DNA of 64,000 nucleotides from Ruminococcus sp. (GCA_015066935.1 SVNK01000007.1:26803-90802), one strand, 5' to 3'. Positions 32,562 to 42,882 are shown, numbered from the stretch's first letter. Notes: generated by a model from the sequence alone, not told the origin. Program-made: numbers and translations.

Positions 32562-34220
32562 TTATTCGGAGACTTCGGTGTTTTCGGATGTTTCTGCGGG
32601 AGACTTCTTATCAGTGAATCCGCACATCTGTCTGTACTCATCGAGAGTGAGAGAGCCGTCCGAATTATATACGTGGATGAGGTTTTCACGGCTTGTAAAT
32701 TCCTCGGAAAGACTGCCGTTTTCGTCCTGAACATATTCACCGTGCCAGAGTCCGAAGAATGACCACACGGTATTGTCACGGAATGAGCTGTCAACATCGG
32801 GGACGCTTCCGCATTCACTGATTGCAATAAGCTTATCGCTGCCGAGGAACTTGTTTACGGCGGCAAAATGCTCATAGAATCTGGCACCGTAGTCTTTTTC
32901 GCCGTCCATATAGAGGTCGAGTGCGGCGATGTCGAAAGTGGACTTATCAACGAGGAAATCCTTACTCTGACCGTTCCATATCCAGATTAGATTATCGAGT
33001 TCAAAGTATTCCGCAAGTCGTTTGTAGAGGAGATTCCAGAGCCATTTATAGGCGTCGGGACCGTCTGCACCCCACCAGTACCAGCTTCCGCTTCCTTCGG
33101 GGAGAGGTCGCCAGAGAACGGGGATCCCTCTGTTTCTGAGCGACGTGAGCTGACCTGCCATGCTGTCTATATCGAGAATGAGACTGTAACATTCCTTGGA
33201 AATAATTCCGCTGCCGTAAAGACTTCTGATTTCCTCCTGAGAGAGTAATGCGATATTCTCATCGGTCACAGCGTTTCTGAGAGAAAAATCGCAGTCGGAG
33301 GTGTTGACAGAGCTTTTTGCCGAAGGTGAGCTCCAATACCACGAAACGCAGGAAATACCGCCGTTTCTGTACCATTCGGAGACAGCGTCAAGTTCCATGA
33401 AGCTGTTGTCGAAGCTGTCACGGGACACGCTGAGGTTTGAAAAGCGGATAACGGGATATTTTCCTGTATTGCGGTAAATGAGGTCAAGCTCGGAGTTGTC
33501 GGGCGACGATGCGTACTGTCCCGTGATGATATATTCCCCATAATTCTCAGTGAGAAAATTCATGAGTTCTTCGGTGTTTTCTGCGGAATTCTTGTTTGCA
33601 AGGGTGTTTTCTGCGGTATATCCTCCCTCACGGAGCGAAGTGTTGTTGGTGAGCTTGAGATAGTCAATGCAGACTTTTTTGCCTTCGGGAGCGATTTCGA
33701 TAGTGGAAAGCCCCTTTACGAGAAAGACTCCTCTGAGCGTAACCTGAGTGAATTTTCCGCTTGCGTCAGCTCTGAATGAAGCGATTCTGACGCCGTTCAG
33801 GGAAACATTGCAGGGAGCGTCGTTTTCTGCGGCAATATTGAATGAAATATCGTAGTGCTGGTTGCTGGGGGCATTGATATTGAACGTGAGCGAGCCTTTT
33901 CCGCTTTCGGGGAAGCCCGATACATAACCTTCACCGCTGTAATTATCCTTATCGTATTCAACCGAGAGTCCGCCCTTGAAAACGGCATTTTCGGCTTCGT
34001 AGAGGGTTCCCGTATCTTTTTGTTCAATTTCGGGGTAGGTGACGGGTTCCTGAGGGAAAGTCTCTGCGGGAATCGGCTCTGTGGTTGGTTCTGTGGTGGG
34101 TTCAACCTCTATGACAGGAACCGGAGGAGCCTTTTTTTTATTTTTTCCGCTGCATCCTCCGAGAGAGGAGAATGCTATTGCGGAGGCTGCCGTTACAGCA
34201 ATTAAACGTGATAAATTCAT
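32562..34220 (-). CDS. GH26-type lipoprotein with N-terminal carbohydrate-binding module
   Basis: 552 residues. The lipoprotein signal has LGGC (Cys23), and a Pro/Thr/Glu linker follows. A CBM35-like domain (about 75-195) starts YEAENAVFKGGLSVE and ends with IDYLKL. The GH26 catalytic domain (about 210-500) has WRPLPEGSGSWYWWG, the GH26 acid/base region, and nucleophile Glu in AISECGS. The usual His of RPxHE is Pro here. It should act outside the membrane on beta-mannan or a related glycan. It is 28 bp after the GH95 fucosidase gene and 76 bp before the HAD-like gene. Confidence 0.88.
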   Translation of the reverse strand: MNLSRLIAVTAASAIAFSSLGGCSGKNKKKAPPVPVIEVEPTTEPTTEPIPAETFPQEPVTYPEIEQKDTGTLYEAENAVFKGGLSVEYDKDNYSGEGYVSGFPESGKGSLTFNINAPSNQHYDISFNIAAENDAPCNVSLNGVRIASFRADASGKFTQVTLRGVFLVKGLSTIEIAPEGKKVCIDYLKLTNNTSLREGGYTAENTLANKNSAENTEELMNFLTENYGEYIITGQYASSPDNSELDLIYRNTGKYPVIRFSNLSVSRDSFDNSFMELDAVSEWYRNGGISCVSWYWSSPSAKSSVNTSDCDFSLRNAVTDENIALLSQEEIRSLYGSGIISKECYSLILDIDSMAGQLTSLRNRGIPVLWRPLPEGSGSWYWWGADGPDAYKWLWNLLYKRLAEYFELDNLIWIWNGQSKDFLVDKSTFDIAALDLYMDGEKDYGARFYEHFAAVNKFLGSDKLIAISECGSVPDVDSSFRDNTVWSFFGLWHGEYVQDENGSLSEEFTSRENLIHVYNSDGSLTLDEYRQMCGFTDKKSPAETSENTEVSE

Positions 34221-34248
34221 CTGTCTGTCCTTTAATGTCGTATTGTCA

Positions 34249-36570
34249 TCAGGTTCTGATGACGTATTTTCCGTCCTTTACGGTATCGAAAACGATAACG
34301 CCGTCCTCGATTCTTGAAGCAGCGGGAACGTCGTTGCTGCCGATAATGCTTGCAACGCAGTTTGTCCTGAGACGACATTCACCGCCTGCACAGGAAGTCA
34401 CAACAGCCTTTGTGAGCTTGCAGTCGGACCATTCCATGTCAATGATGAAGCCGCCCTTGCCTCTGAGACCTTTCACATGACCTTCGCTCCATTCATCGGG
34501 GAGTGCAGGGAGAAGAATGATTTCTCCGCCGCAGCTCTGGAGCAGAGCTTCAGCAATAGCTGCTGTACCGCCGAAGTTTCCGTCGATCTGGAAAGGCGGC
34601 TGAGAGTTGAGGAGGTTGGAGTTGAGCGAGTGGGTGATAAGGTTTCTGAGGTTTTCGTAAACCATACGACCGTCGTAGAGTCTTGCCCACATATTTGCGG
34701 ACCACGCACAGCTCCAGCCGACATGACCGCCGCCGTGAATGAAACGTCTGATGAGAGTAGCTCTTGCAGCGTCTGCGAGACGTGGAGTTTTATGCGGAGT
34801 AATGAGGTCGGACGGGTGGAGTGCAAAGAGCTGGGAAACGTGACGATGACCGCTTTCGGCTTCGTCGTAATCGACAGCCCACTCCTTGATCTGACCGTAT
34901 TTGCCTGTTTCGGGCTTGGGAAGTTTCACAATCATTTCCGCAAGCTTTTCTGAGAAAGCCTTGTCTCTGCCGAGAATTTCCGCAGCTCTGATAACGTCGC
35001 TGAACAGAACCGTGATAATCTGCGAATCCATTGACGGTCCCGAACACAGACAACCCTTGACGCCGTTTTCGGTCAGATAGGTATTTTCGGGAGAAACAGA
35101 CGGACAGGTCACAAGATGACCGTTTTCGTCCTCAATGAGGTATTCGGTGAAAAACTCCGCCGCTTCTCTGAGGATATGGTATTTGTCTGCGAGGAATTCC
35201 GTATCGAGGGTATATTCGTAATGTTCAAAGATGTGGAGTGCAAGCCACGCACCGCCCATAGGCCAGATTGTGGAGGGAAGGAATGTATCCTGCGGAGCAC
35301 AGTCTCCCCATATATCGGTATTATGGTGGCAGACGAAGCCCTTGCTGACGCCGTACATTTCTTTTGCGGCAGTTCTGCCGTTTGTGCAGACACGCTCAAG
35401 CAGGTCGAAAAGCGGCAGATGACACTCTGAGAGATTGCAGCTTTCCGCACACCAGTAGTTCATTTCTGTATTGATATTGACAGTGTATTTGCTTCCACGT
35501 ACAGGCATCATGTCCTCGTTCCAGATACCCTGAAGATTAAGCGGCTGGGTACCGGGACGACTTCCCGAAATCATGAGGTAGCGTCCGTAGTTGAAGAAAA
35601 GTTCAAAGAGTTTATTGTCACGGATAAGACGGTCACACTCCTTGTTGTCAAGCTCGTTTCCACGCAGACGCTGGATTCTGCGGTCAGTGGGGAGCTCGGC
35701 AGCCGAATTTCCGCTGTTATCGTTGAGTGTAAGTTCAACACGGTCGAAAAGCGACCTGTAGTCATTTGCATGGCGGCTGAAAAGGTCATCCCACGTCGAT
35801 TTCAGAGCCATTTCAACGTCAGCAACAGCAGAACGCTCGTAACCTTCTCCGTAGAAGCTTGTTCTTGCCGAGAGGACAAGCATGACCTCGTCGGCTTTTT
35901 CGATTCTGATATGATTTCCGACTGTACGCAGCGTACCGCCTGTGTTTACTGCACCAAGAACGGCTGCAAAGAATATGCCGTCACGACTTCCCGCACCACC
36001 GTTGAAGAGGAGCATATTCTCGCCGCAGGGACGGTTATCGTCGTATCGTTCTTCTCTGCCGTCGATAAAGCAGTCGAGACAGACAGAAGCCGGAGAATCG
36101 GCAGAAATTCTGATGACCATCACCTCGTCAGGAGCAGAAACAAATACCGACCTTCTGTAATTGAGTCCGTTCACGCTGAATCCGACTTCTGACACAGCGT
36201 CGGAGAGGTCGAGTGAGCGAGAATAATCCTTTGCCTTGCCGCCTGACTTCATAACGATATTGAGGTTTCCGAGCGGCATATAGTGACGCATATTATCGGG
36301 GACGCCCTGAAGCTTTTCGAAAGCGATTTTTTCGGCTTCGGGGATATTTCCGTCTTTAATGAGACTGCGTACCTCGGCGAGTCCTTCACGGGCATCGGGA
36401 TTGATTCTGTGACGTGGACCGCCCGACCATATCGAGTCCTCATTGAGCTTGATGACTTCGTGGAGTGCACCGCCGAAAATCATGCCGCCGATTCTTCCGT
36501 TGCCGACGGGCAGAGCCTCGTTGAAATCAGAGGCAGGTGAATTGTATCTGAGCATCAGGGATTTTTCCAT
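34249..36570 (-). CDS. GH95 alpha-L-fucosidase/galactosidase
   Basis: 773 residues without a signal peptide, so cytoplasmic. The GH95 signature is clear: LPVGNGRIGGMIFGG and LNEDSIWSGGP at the N terminus, then GSKYTVNINTEMNYW, CHHNTDIWGD, and HRHVSQLFALHPSD near the C-terminal end of the (alpha/alpha)6 barrel. GH95 enzymes release alpha-1,2-L-fucose or alpha-L-galactose from glycans with inversion. It is first in a likely operon with the GH26 lipoprotein and a HAD-like protein, with its own promoter. RBS GGAG. Confidence 0.94.
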   Translation of the reverse strand: MEKSLMLRYNSPASDFNEALPVGNGRIGGMIFGGALHEVIKLNEDSIWSGGPRHRINPDAREGLAEVRSLIKDGNIPEAEKIAFEKLQGVPDNMRHYMPLGNLNIVMKSGGKAKDYSRSLDLSDAVSEVGFSVNGLNYRRSVFVSAPDEVMVIRISADSPASVCLDCFIDGREERYDDNRPCGENMLLFNGGAGSRDGIFFAAVLGAVNTGGTLRTVGNHIRIEKADEVMLVLSARTSFYGEGYERSAVADVEMALKSTWDDLFSRHANDYRSLFDRVELTLNDNSGNSAAELPTDRRIQRLRGNELDNKECDRLIRDNKLFELFFNYGRYLMISGSRPGTQPLNLQGIWNEDMMPVRGSKYTVNINTEMNYWCAESCNLSECHLPLFDLLERVCTNGRTAAKEMYGVSKGFVCHHNTDIWGDCAPQDTFLPSTIWPMGGAWLALHIFEHYEYTLDTEFLADKYHILREAAEFFTEYLIEDENGHLVTCPSVSPENTYLTENGVKGCLCSGPSMDSQIITVLFSDVIRAAEILGRDKAFSEKLAEMIVKLPKPETGKYGQIKEWAVDYDEAESGHRHVSQLFALHPSDLITPHKTPRLADAARATLIRRFIHGGGHVGWSCAWSANMWARLYDGRMVYENLRNLITHSLNSNLLNSQPPFQIDGNFGGTAAIAEALLQSCGGEIILLPALPDEWSEGHVKGLRGKGGFIIDMEWSDCKLTKAVVTSCAGGECRLRTNCVASIIGSNDVPAASRIEDGVIVFDTVKDGKYVIRT

Positions 36571-36626
36571 AATATTCTCCTTCTTTCGGAATATTCAAAC
36601 CAATCGGATATTATTATACAGAATAC

Positions 36627-36655
36627 ATTATAGCATAAAATAGCGGATTTTGCAA
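36627..36655 (-). promoter_or_regulatory. Promoter of the GH95 gene
   Basis: On the minus strand TTGCAA (plus 36650-36655), 17-bp spacer, TATAAT (plus 36627-36632), about 57 bp before the start codon. AT-rich sequence upstream to 36720 shows nothing further. Confidence 0.75.
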
Positions 36656-36740
36656 ACATCCAAAAGAATTTTGCATTTATTTATAAATATTTACAATTAC
36701 AGAATGATGGTGGGAAGCTGTTTAGTAAATATAAACAAAA

Positions 36741-36875
36741 GGACGGCATAAACTGCCGTCCCTTACTGAGGCTATTTTAAGTGTATAAATGTAGGGACGA
36801 CCATTGGTCGTCCGCATGAAATCTGATTGAAAATCGGGCTTACAGACAAACTGAGGACGGCATAAACTGCCGTCC
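36741..36875 (+). repeat. REP-like element, copy 3, bracketed by a duplicated terminator hairpin
   Basis: GGACGGCATAAACTGCCGTCC occurs at 36741-36761 and again, identically, at 36855-36875, where CTGA/TCAG extends the stem. Between them is a single right arm, TGTAGGGACGACCATTGGTC (from 36790 to the end of the hairpin at 36815), and the shared AT-rich tail. The left arm seen in copies 1 and 2 is missing. The 36855 hairpin is the terminator of the GH13 gene on the minus strand. Confidence 0.78.
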
Positions 36876-36882
36876 TCAGATA

Positions 36883-38769
36883 TTATTTACGGTAACGAGC
36901 CTTGACAATAGTGTAGCTGTAAGGTTCGATGGTAATGGTATCGTTTTCGTACCTGCCGCAGAACGGCATGAACTGTTCGAACACATGCAGATAGCTGCTC
37001 AGATTTTCAATCTGGACCCTGTCACGGCTGCGGTTGACAACGAAGATGTAGTCACGCTCATAACCTGTACGGGTAAAGAGGATTACACGGTCGTCGATAC
37101 TGCTGCCGTTATTCTCGTAAAAATAGATACCGCCGTCCCTGAGATTGGGGATTGATTTGCGGATACGGCCGAGTTCGGAAACATAGGCGATAAGCTCGCC
37201 GTCCTCGTTTCCCCACGGATAGCACCGACGGTTGAACGGGTCTTTATAGCCTTGCAGACCTGCCTCATCGCCGTAGTACATACTTGGTATACCCGGGAGG
37301 AAATACATGAGAGCAAAGGCGGTCTTGAGGAGGTTTTTACCATAGGCATACTGTTCGTTGGTGAGGTATCTTTCAGCCATCCAGTCCTTGCTTTTATCGT
37401 TGCAGTCCTCGCCGCCGAGACGGTTTATGGCACGTTCTATATCGTGAGTTGAGACAAAGTTCATAAGGACGTCGATAGTCGGCTTGGGATAATTCTCCAT
37501 AATCGTCATTACAGAGTATATGAAATCACGGAAGCTGCCGCCCTTGACGTAATTGATAATGGCTTCACGGAAGGGGTAATTCATGACGGAATCAAGCTGT
37601 TTACCGAGGAGATAGCGTCTTTTTATGCCATAGCTTTCCTTATTGGAAGCGTCCTCCCAGACCTCACCGATTACGATTTTGTCGTCGTCGAAACTCTTGA
37701 CGGCTTTTCTGAGATTGCGGATGAACTGGTCAGGGAGTTCGTCGGCAACATCGAGACGGAAACCTGCGGCACCTTTACCGAGCCAGTATTTCAGCACACC
37801 TTCGTCGCCGCAGATGTGTTCGGTAAATGTTTCGTTGTTTTCGCAGACGTTGGGGAGGGTATCAATGCCCCACCAAGCCTCATAGACGTTGGGGTAGTTG
37901 ATGAAGGTATACCAGTCGAAGTATTTGCTGTCACGGGACTGATAAGCACCGGGCTCAGGATAGCGGCCGAACTTGTTGAAGTAGATGCTGTCCGCACCTG
38001 TATGAGAGAACACACCGTCGAGGATTATCGAGATACCGTATTTTTTTGCTTCTCTGCAAAGCTCCTCAAACTCATCGTTTGTACCGAGCAGAGGGTCGGC
38101 GTTCATATAATCGGCAGTATTATAGCGGTGGTTTTCGTGGGATTCGAAAATCGGATTGAGGTAGATGCACGTAACTCCGAGCTCGTTCAGATAGGGGAGT
38201 TTGGACTGTATTCCCGCAAAATCTCCGCCGAAGTAGTCGTTGTTCCACACATGACCGTTCTCATCGGGCTTATAAAGCGGAGTTCCGCCCCAGTCATCAC
38301 GGATAATTCTGTCCTGCGGGACATTATCGTGATGTTTTCCGCTTTTGCAGAATCTGTCGGGGAAAATCTGGTACATTATGCCGCCCTTGAAGGTATCGGG
38401 AGTCTCATAGGTATTTGAGTAGACGGTAAGCTGAAAGAGGTCGCCATGGTCGATACATCCGTAATGGCAGTCATTTTTCTTGATATAGTGACGGGTGCCG
38501 TGCTGTGTATAGGAGAAGTAGTAATAGTGCACATCGCTGTAGCGTGCGTTGTATTCAGTTGTATAGGCGATACAGTCTTCTTCCTCGTTAATGATGTTCA
38601 TATTGAGGAAGCGTTCCTTGAAGCCCGTCCTGAAAAGCACGAGGACAGGCGGATAATCAGGCTTTATGTCCTTAGGAAGTCTTATTGTGAAGCGGCAGGT
38701 TTCAAACTGCTTTATCGCACCGAAAATTGATTTATAGTCAAGGTCCCATGTATTGTAGATGTCCCGCAT
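36883..38769 (-). CDS. GH13 alpha-amylase family enzyme (neopullulanase / maltogenic type)
   Basis: About 628 residues, no signal peptide. An N-terminal beta domain of about 125 residues (CBM34-like) is followed by the GH13 barrel. The barrel has YQIFPDRF, DGVFSHTG, nucleophile Asp in GFRLDVADE, acid/base Glu in IGEVWED and the third Asp in FVSTHDIER, all intact. A short beta-sandwich ends the protein. This architecture fits intracellular cyclomaltodextrinase/neopullulanase that trims maltodextrins. It lies after glycogen phosphorylase on the same strand, so the pair probably degrades storage or imported alpha-glucan. I use ATG 38769, since GGGGG directly abuts the upstream TTG at 38778. Confidence 0.92.
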   Translation of the reverse strand: MRDIYNTWDLDYKSIFGAIKQFETCRFTIRLPKDIKPDYPPVLVLFRTGFKERFLNMNIINEEEDCIAYTTEYNARYSDVHYYYFSYTQHGTRHYIKKNDCHYGCIDHGDLFQLTVYSNTYETPDTFKGGIMYQIFPDRFCKSGKHHDNVPQDRIIRDDWGGTPLYKPDENGHVWNNDYFGGDFAGIQSKLPYLNELGVTCIYLNPIFESHENHRYNTADYMNADPLLGTNDEFEELCREAKKYGISIILDGVFSHTGADSIYFNKFGRYPEPGAYQSRDSKYFDWYTFINYPNVYEAWWGIDTLPNVCENNETFTEHICGDEGVLKYWLGKGAAGFRLDVADELPDQFIRNLRKAVKSFDDDKIVIGEVWEDASNKESYGIKRRYLLGKQLDSVMNYPFREAIINYVKGGSFRDFIYSVMTIMENYPKPTIDVLMNFVSTHDIERAINRLGGEDCNDKSKDWMAERYLTNEQYAYGKNLLKTAFALMYFLPGIPSMYYGDEAGLQGYKDPFNRRCYPWGNEDGELIAYVSELGRIRKSIPNLRDGGIYFYENNGSSIDDRVILFTRTGYERDYIFVVNRSRDRVQIENLSSYLHVFEQFMPFCGRYENDTITIEPYSYTIVKARYRK

Positions 38770-38799
38770 TGGCGTCAACCCCCTTTTTATATTTTGTCA

Positions 38800-38833
38800 G
38801 GCGGAGCATACCGTATCATGGTACAGCTCCGCC
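38800..38833 (-). other. Intercistronic hairpin between glgP and the GH13 gene
   Basis: GGCGGAGC pairs with GCTCCGCC, with an inner TACC/GGTA stem. On the minus strand it follows glgP by about 28 nt but lacks a T-run, so it may be an RNA-stability or partial-termination structure rather than a full terminator. Confidence 0.5.
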
Positions 38834-38860
38834 CGTAAATCCACAATTCTGTTATGTTTT

Positions 38861-41269
38861 TCAGCGAAGATTCCAGATATTTTCAGCGTATTCGGAAACG
38901 GCACGGTCAGCAGAGAAGATACCTGCGCCTGCGATATTGTTGAGTGACATCTTAGCCCACTTCATCTTATCGTTGTAGCACTCTGTACTGTATCTCTGAG
39001 CCTGTCTGTAGGAATCGAAATCGGCAAGAACCATATACGGGTCACGGTCCTTGAGGGAATTGGCGACATCGTTGAAAGTACAGCCGTTGATGCCTCTGTA
39101 CATACGTTCAATGGCTTCATGGATGACGCCGTTGTTGTTATAGTAGTCAACGGGATTGTAGCCGCGAGCCTTGAGAGCGTTCACTTCTTCTGTCTTCATA
39201 CCGAAGATGATGATGTTATCGTCGCCGGCAGCCTCCTTGATTTCGATGTTTGCACCGTCAAGAGTACCGAGAGTAACGGCACCGTTAAGCATAAGCTTCA
39301 TATTGCCTGTACCGGAAGCCTCTGTACCTGCGAGAGAAATCTGCTCTGAAATATCGCTTGCGGGCATAAGGATTTCGGAAAGGGTTACGCAGTAGTTTTC
39401 GAGGAAAACAACCTGAAGCTTGCTGCTTATGCGGGGATTCTTTCTGATTTCCTCGGATATAGCCCATATCATCTTGATTATCTGTTTTGCAAGGTAGTAT
39501 CCGGGAGCAGCCTTTGCTGCGAAGAAGTAAGTTTTTGGAGTGAAATCGGCATCGGGATTATTGATAAGGTAAGCGTAATCGGCAAGGATGTTCATTACAT
39601 TGAGGTGCTGTCTCTTGTACTCGTGCAGACGCTTTACCTGAACGTCGAAGATACTGTCGGTATTGAGGATAATGCCGCTTGTATTCTTCACATACTTTGC
39701 AAAGGACTCCTTGTTTGCCTTTTTAACGTCCATAAGTTTATTGAGGACAGTCTCGTCGTTTTCGAATTTTCTGAACTTTTCAAGCTCTGAAGCGTCCTTG
39801 ATGAACTTTTTGCCGATAGTATCGGAAAGGAGCTTTGTAAGACCGCTGTTCGACTGATAGAGCCATCTTCTGTAAGCGATACCGTTTGTGACGTTCTTGA
39901 ATTTTTCGGGAGTATTCTCGTATTCGTCGTGGAAAACGGAGTCCTTGATAATCTGGGAGTGGAGTTTTGAAACGCCGTTTACGCTGTGTGAGGCGGCAAC
40001 GCAGAGAGTTGCCATGTGGATTGTATTGTCCTTGATAATGGACATACGTGTAGTTTTCACGCTGTCGTAGCCGTTTCTCTCCATGAGAGACTGGCAGTAG
40101 CGGTTATTGATTTCAACTATAATAGAGAAGATTCTGGGGATGATGTGCTTAACGAGGTTCACATCCCACTTTTCGAGAGCCTCAGCCATAACGGTGTGGT
40201 TTGTATAGGCGAAGGTTCTTACAACGATGTCCCATGATTTTTCCCAAGTATAGCCGCAGTCGTCGAGAAGAATACGCATAAGCTCAGGGATTGCAAGGGT
40301 GGGGTGAGTATCGTTGATATGGATAGCAACCTTGTCTGCGAGGTTATCGAGAGTACCGTAAACGTTCATATGGTTGTTTACGATGTCGCCCACAGCTGCC
40401 GCACAGAGGAAGTACTGCTGACGGAGACGGAGACTCTTTCCTTCAAGGTGGTTATCGTTGGGGTAGAGAATCTTTGAGATAGCGTTTGCCACGGAATTCT
40501 GTGCAAGAGCACTTGCATAGTTACCCTTGTTGAACATTTCCATATCGAAGTTGGGAGCCTTTGCCGACCACAGACGGAGTACGGAAACGCCCTCAGAGCC
40601 GTAGCCCGAAACGTAGAGGTCATAGGGTGTTGCAACAACGGTGCTGTAGTTTACGTGGGAAATGTAGTGGTACTGATTATCCCAGTATTCCTGAAGGTTT
40701 CCTTCGAAGTGGATGTCGATAGAAAGTTCGGGCTTGGGGACGAGCCATACGCTTCCGCCGGGGAGCCAGTTATCGGGGAGCTCGGTCTGCCAGCCTTCTT
40801 CGAGTTTCTGCTGGAAGATACCGTACTCATAGCAGATAGAGTGACCCATAGCGGGGAGACCCTCTGTTGCAAGGGCGTCGAGGTAGCATGCGGCAAGTCT
40901 GCCGAGACCGCCGTTGCCGAGACCTGCATCGGGTTCGTAGTCATAGATTTTATCGAGGGTTATATCGTGTTCCTTGAGCATGGATCTGATGCCGTCAGCG
41001 AGTTCGAGGTTATAGATGCTTGTCTTAAGTGAACGGCCCATAAGGAATTCCATGGAAAGGTAGTAAATCTGCTTTCCTCCGACGGAATTGGTGTGGTTTA
41101 TAAAGCTCTGTCTTTTAGCAGCGAGGATGTCCTTTACAATAGACGAGAGGACGTGATACACCTGTTTATCGGATGCTTCTTCGGGTGAAACGCTGTAAAG
41201 GAGCTGAAGTTTGCGGGGGAATTCATATCTGATTTTTTCCATTAACGGGTTTTCCTTTTTGTTTGCCAT
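38861..41269 (-). CDS. glgP: Glycogen/starch phosphorylase
   Basis: A PLP-dependent phosphorolysis enzyme making glucose-1-phosphate from alpha-1,4-glucan. About 802 residues, normal length. The PLP lysine region EASGTGNMKLMLNGAVTLGT is intact, as are the glycine-rich LGNGGLGRLAACYLDA and VAIHINDTHPTLAIPELMR. Start at 41269 (GGAG 7 nt upstream, MANKKENPLMEKI). The frame is open to 41416 but that part crosses the promoter. The GH13 gene follows after about 90 bp. Confidence 0.96.
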   Translation of the reverse strand: MANKKENPLMEKIRYEFPRKLQLLYSVSPEEASDKQVYHVLSSIVKDILAAKRQSFINHTNSVGGKQIYYLSMEFLMGRSLKTSIYNLELADGIRSMLKEHDITLDKIYDYEPDAGLGNGGLGRLAACYLDALATEGLPAMGHSICYEYGIFQQKLEEGWQTELPDNWLPGGSVWLVPKPELSIDIHFEGNLQEYWDNQYHYISHVNYSTVVATPYDLYVSGYGSEGVSVLRLWSAKAPNFDMEMFNKGNYASALAQNSVANAISKILYPNDNHLEGKSLRLRQQYFLCAAAVGDIVNNHMNVYGTLDNLADKVAIHINDTHPTLAIPELMRILLDDCGYTWEKSWDIVVRTFAYTNHTVMAEALEKWDVNLVKHIIPRIFSIIVEINNRYCQSLMERNGYDSVKTTRMSIIKDNTIHMATLCVAASHSVNGVSKLHSQIIKDSVFHDEYENTPEKFKNVTNGIAYRRWLYQSNSGLTKLLSDTIGKKFIKDASELEKFRKFENDETVLNKLMDVKKANKESFAKYVKNTSGIILNTDSIFDVQVKRLHEYKRQHLNVMNILADYAYLINNPDADFTPKTYFFAAKAAPGYYLAKQIIKMIWAISEEIRKNPRISSKLQVVFLENYCVTLSEILMPASDISEQISLAGTEASGTGNMKLMLNGAVTLGTLDGANIEIKEAAGDDNIIIFGMKTEEVNALKARGYNPVDYYNNNGVIHEAIERMYRGINGCTFNDVANSLKDRDPYMVLADFDSYRQAQRYSTECYNDKMKWAKMSLNNIAGAGIFSADRAVSEYAENIWNLR

Positions 41270-41387
41270 ATAATATCTCCAATCTGTCACACGAGTGACT
41301 TTATTACAAATTGTATATATTTTCTTTAGATATACAATTATAAATACGAAATACGGTACAATTCTCATTACACGCCGTATATATTTC

Positions 41388-41416
41388 ATTATACTATGTT
41401 TCAATGCGTTTTTCAA
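41388..41416 (-). promoter_or_regulatory. Promoter of glgP
   Basis: On the minus strand TTGAAA (plus 41411-41416), 17-bp spacer and TATAAT (plus 41388-41393). This leaves a ~115-nt leader before the glgP start, containing an AT-rich inverted repeat (GTATATATTTT...GATATAC, 41311-41335). Confidence 0.8.
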
Positions 41417-41604
41417 TGGTATAATCTAACAAATATTTCTCCAAAAAATTTACAATTTGCGAAAATAGGTGTAATAATGAATTGAAACGGTGTCTGAACG
41501 GGCAGACGTATGTTTCTCAACAAGTGATATTCTGTGATTAAAAAACGAAAATATGCCTATAATAAGGTTGCGGCACAGTTTTAAATAAAAAAACATGAAA
41601 ACAC

Positions 41605-41633
41605 TTGAAATTATTTTATAAATGTGATATAAT
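41605..41633 (+). promoter_or_regulatory. Promoter of the S26-like gene
   Basis: TTGAAA (41605-41610), 17-bp spacer, TATAAT (41628-41633). The leader holds a GCCGAC...TTCGGC hairpin. With the glgP promoter this is the only content I can assign in the 442-bp divergent gap. Confidence 0.75.
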
Positions 41634-41711
41634 GTTTCTGTAGCCGACTTTTTTCGGCGGAAAAACAAAAAAAAGAAAAACGAACAACAAAATGAAAAGG
41701 AATGGTCAGTT

Positions 41712-42875
41712 ATGGGCAAGAAAAAAAGTTTCTCAATACTTAAAGCGTTTATAGCAGCAATCTGCTTTGTATTCATTGTTATTTCGGTTGTAACGAATAT
41801 AATGTTTTATGACGGAAAAATCCCGAAGATATTGAACAGATACATCTATATAGTAGGGGACGACGCAAATATCGGCGACAAGGTAACAAAGGGTTCGGCT
41901 CTTATCCCGAAGGACGCCGCAAATGAGAAAATCGGCAAGGGTACGGTTGTTCTCTGCTATCCTCCCGATGACCCGCAGAACCTCCGCCTTCGTATAATAT
42001 ATGACCTTGACAGCATTAACGGCACATACAGAACCTGTGACGACTCTGTCATCAATGATGTTAACCAGACAATCACCAAGAATGATATTCTCGCAGTTGT
42101 TTCGGGTTATCCCGAAAGTCGTGACCTCGGACGTTTCGTAACATTCACGACAAGCGTAAAGGGCATACTGCTTGAGCTTGTTCTGCCGTGCGTAATACTT
42201 GTGATTTTCCTTATCATAAAAATCGCTTCTGTCAAGAGCAAGGACGATGAGAACGAAGGATATGATTTCTACGAGTACGAGGAGGGCGGCGATAAGCCCC
42301 AGAGAAATTCTCATGTGAAGAACGGCACTCCTCTCTTCGAGGCTTCACAGGAAATCCAGCCCAGTGACGAGCTTGAACGCAAGAAGATGTCAATTGCAGA
42401 GAATTTCAGTCAGAAAAAGGTTAACCCTGATTCACCCTACCAGAAGGAGAAAGAGCGTACAATGCAGTTCAAGGCACAGCGCTCTGCAGAATCTTCATTT
42501 GCAGCAAGAAACAAGGGCGGTTCTTCTTCAACAGCTCCCACAGCCGATGCGCTCCGTGAGGAAATGCTCAGAAAGACTGCCGAGGCTGAACGTACAGCTC
42601 CAACGGCTGCAAAAACGAACGAGACTGCTTCAACTGTTCCCGACAATACAGGAGTTCTCTCCAAGGCACAGCTTGCCGAAATGGCAAGAGGAGACGTTCC
42701 GAAGACAGCTCCCCTGAAAAGTCCGTATGCAAAGCCTGCCGCACCGGCAAGCAGTTCTCCCGATATAGGCGACATCATCACCAAGAGCAACAATAATGCC
42801 AAGAAGAAGTCGGCGTCAGATATGTCAATCGACGACCTTCTCAAGCTTATCGAGGACGAAAAGAAGAAACTCTGA
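41712..42875 (+). CDS. Membrane protein resembling signal peptidase I, catalytic Ser not seen
   Basis: 387 residues. A transmembrane helix at about 10-30, an extracellular beta-rich domain (about 31-145) and a second helix at about 150-172 are followed by a ~215-residue cytoplasmic tail rich in Ala, Ser, Lys and Glu. The outer domain, with DDANIGDKVTKGSALIPKD, VVSGYPESRDLGRFVTF and the following helix, resembles the SipW/S26 layout. The SxM serine box is not found, so protease activity is unlikely. The tail ends with a short conserved-looking helix, SDMSIDDLLKLIEDEKKKL. Function unknown; a scaffold for cell-envelope processing is possible. Confidence 0.6.
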   Translation: MGKKKSFSILKAFIAAICFVFIVISVVTNIMFYDGKIPKILNRYIYIVGDDANIGDKVTKGSALIPKDAANEKIGKGTVVLCYPPDDPQNLRLRIIYDLDSINGTYRTCDDSVINDVNQTITKNDILAVVSGYPESRDLGRFVTFTTSVKGILLELVLPCVILVIFLIIKIASVKSKDDENEGYDFYEYEEGGDKPQRNSHVKNGTPLFEASQEIQPSDELERKKMSIAENFSQKKVNPDSPYQKEKERTMQFKAQRSAESSFAARNKGGSSSTAPTADALREEMLRKTAEAERTAPTAAKTNETASTVPDNTGVLSKAQLAEMARGDVPKTAPLKSPYAKPAAPASSSPDIGDIITKSNNNAKKKSASDMSIDDLLKLIEDEKKKL

Positions 42876-42882
42876 TAATTCA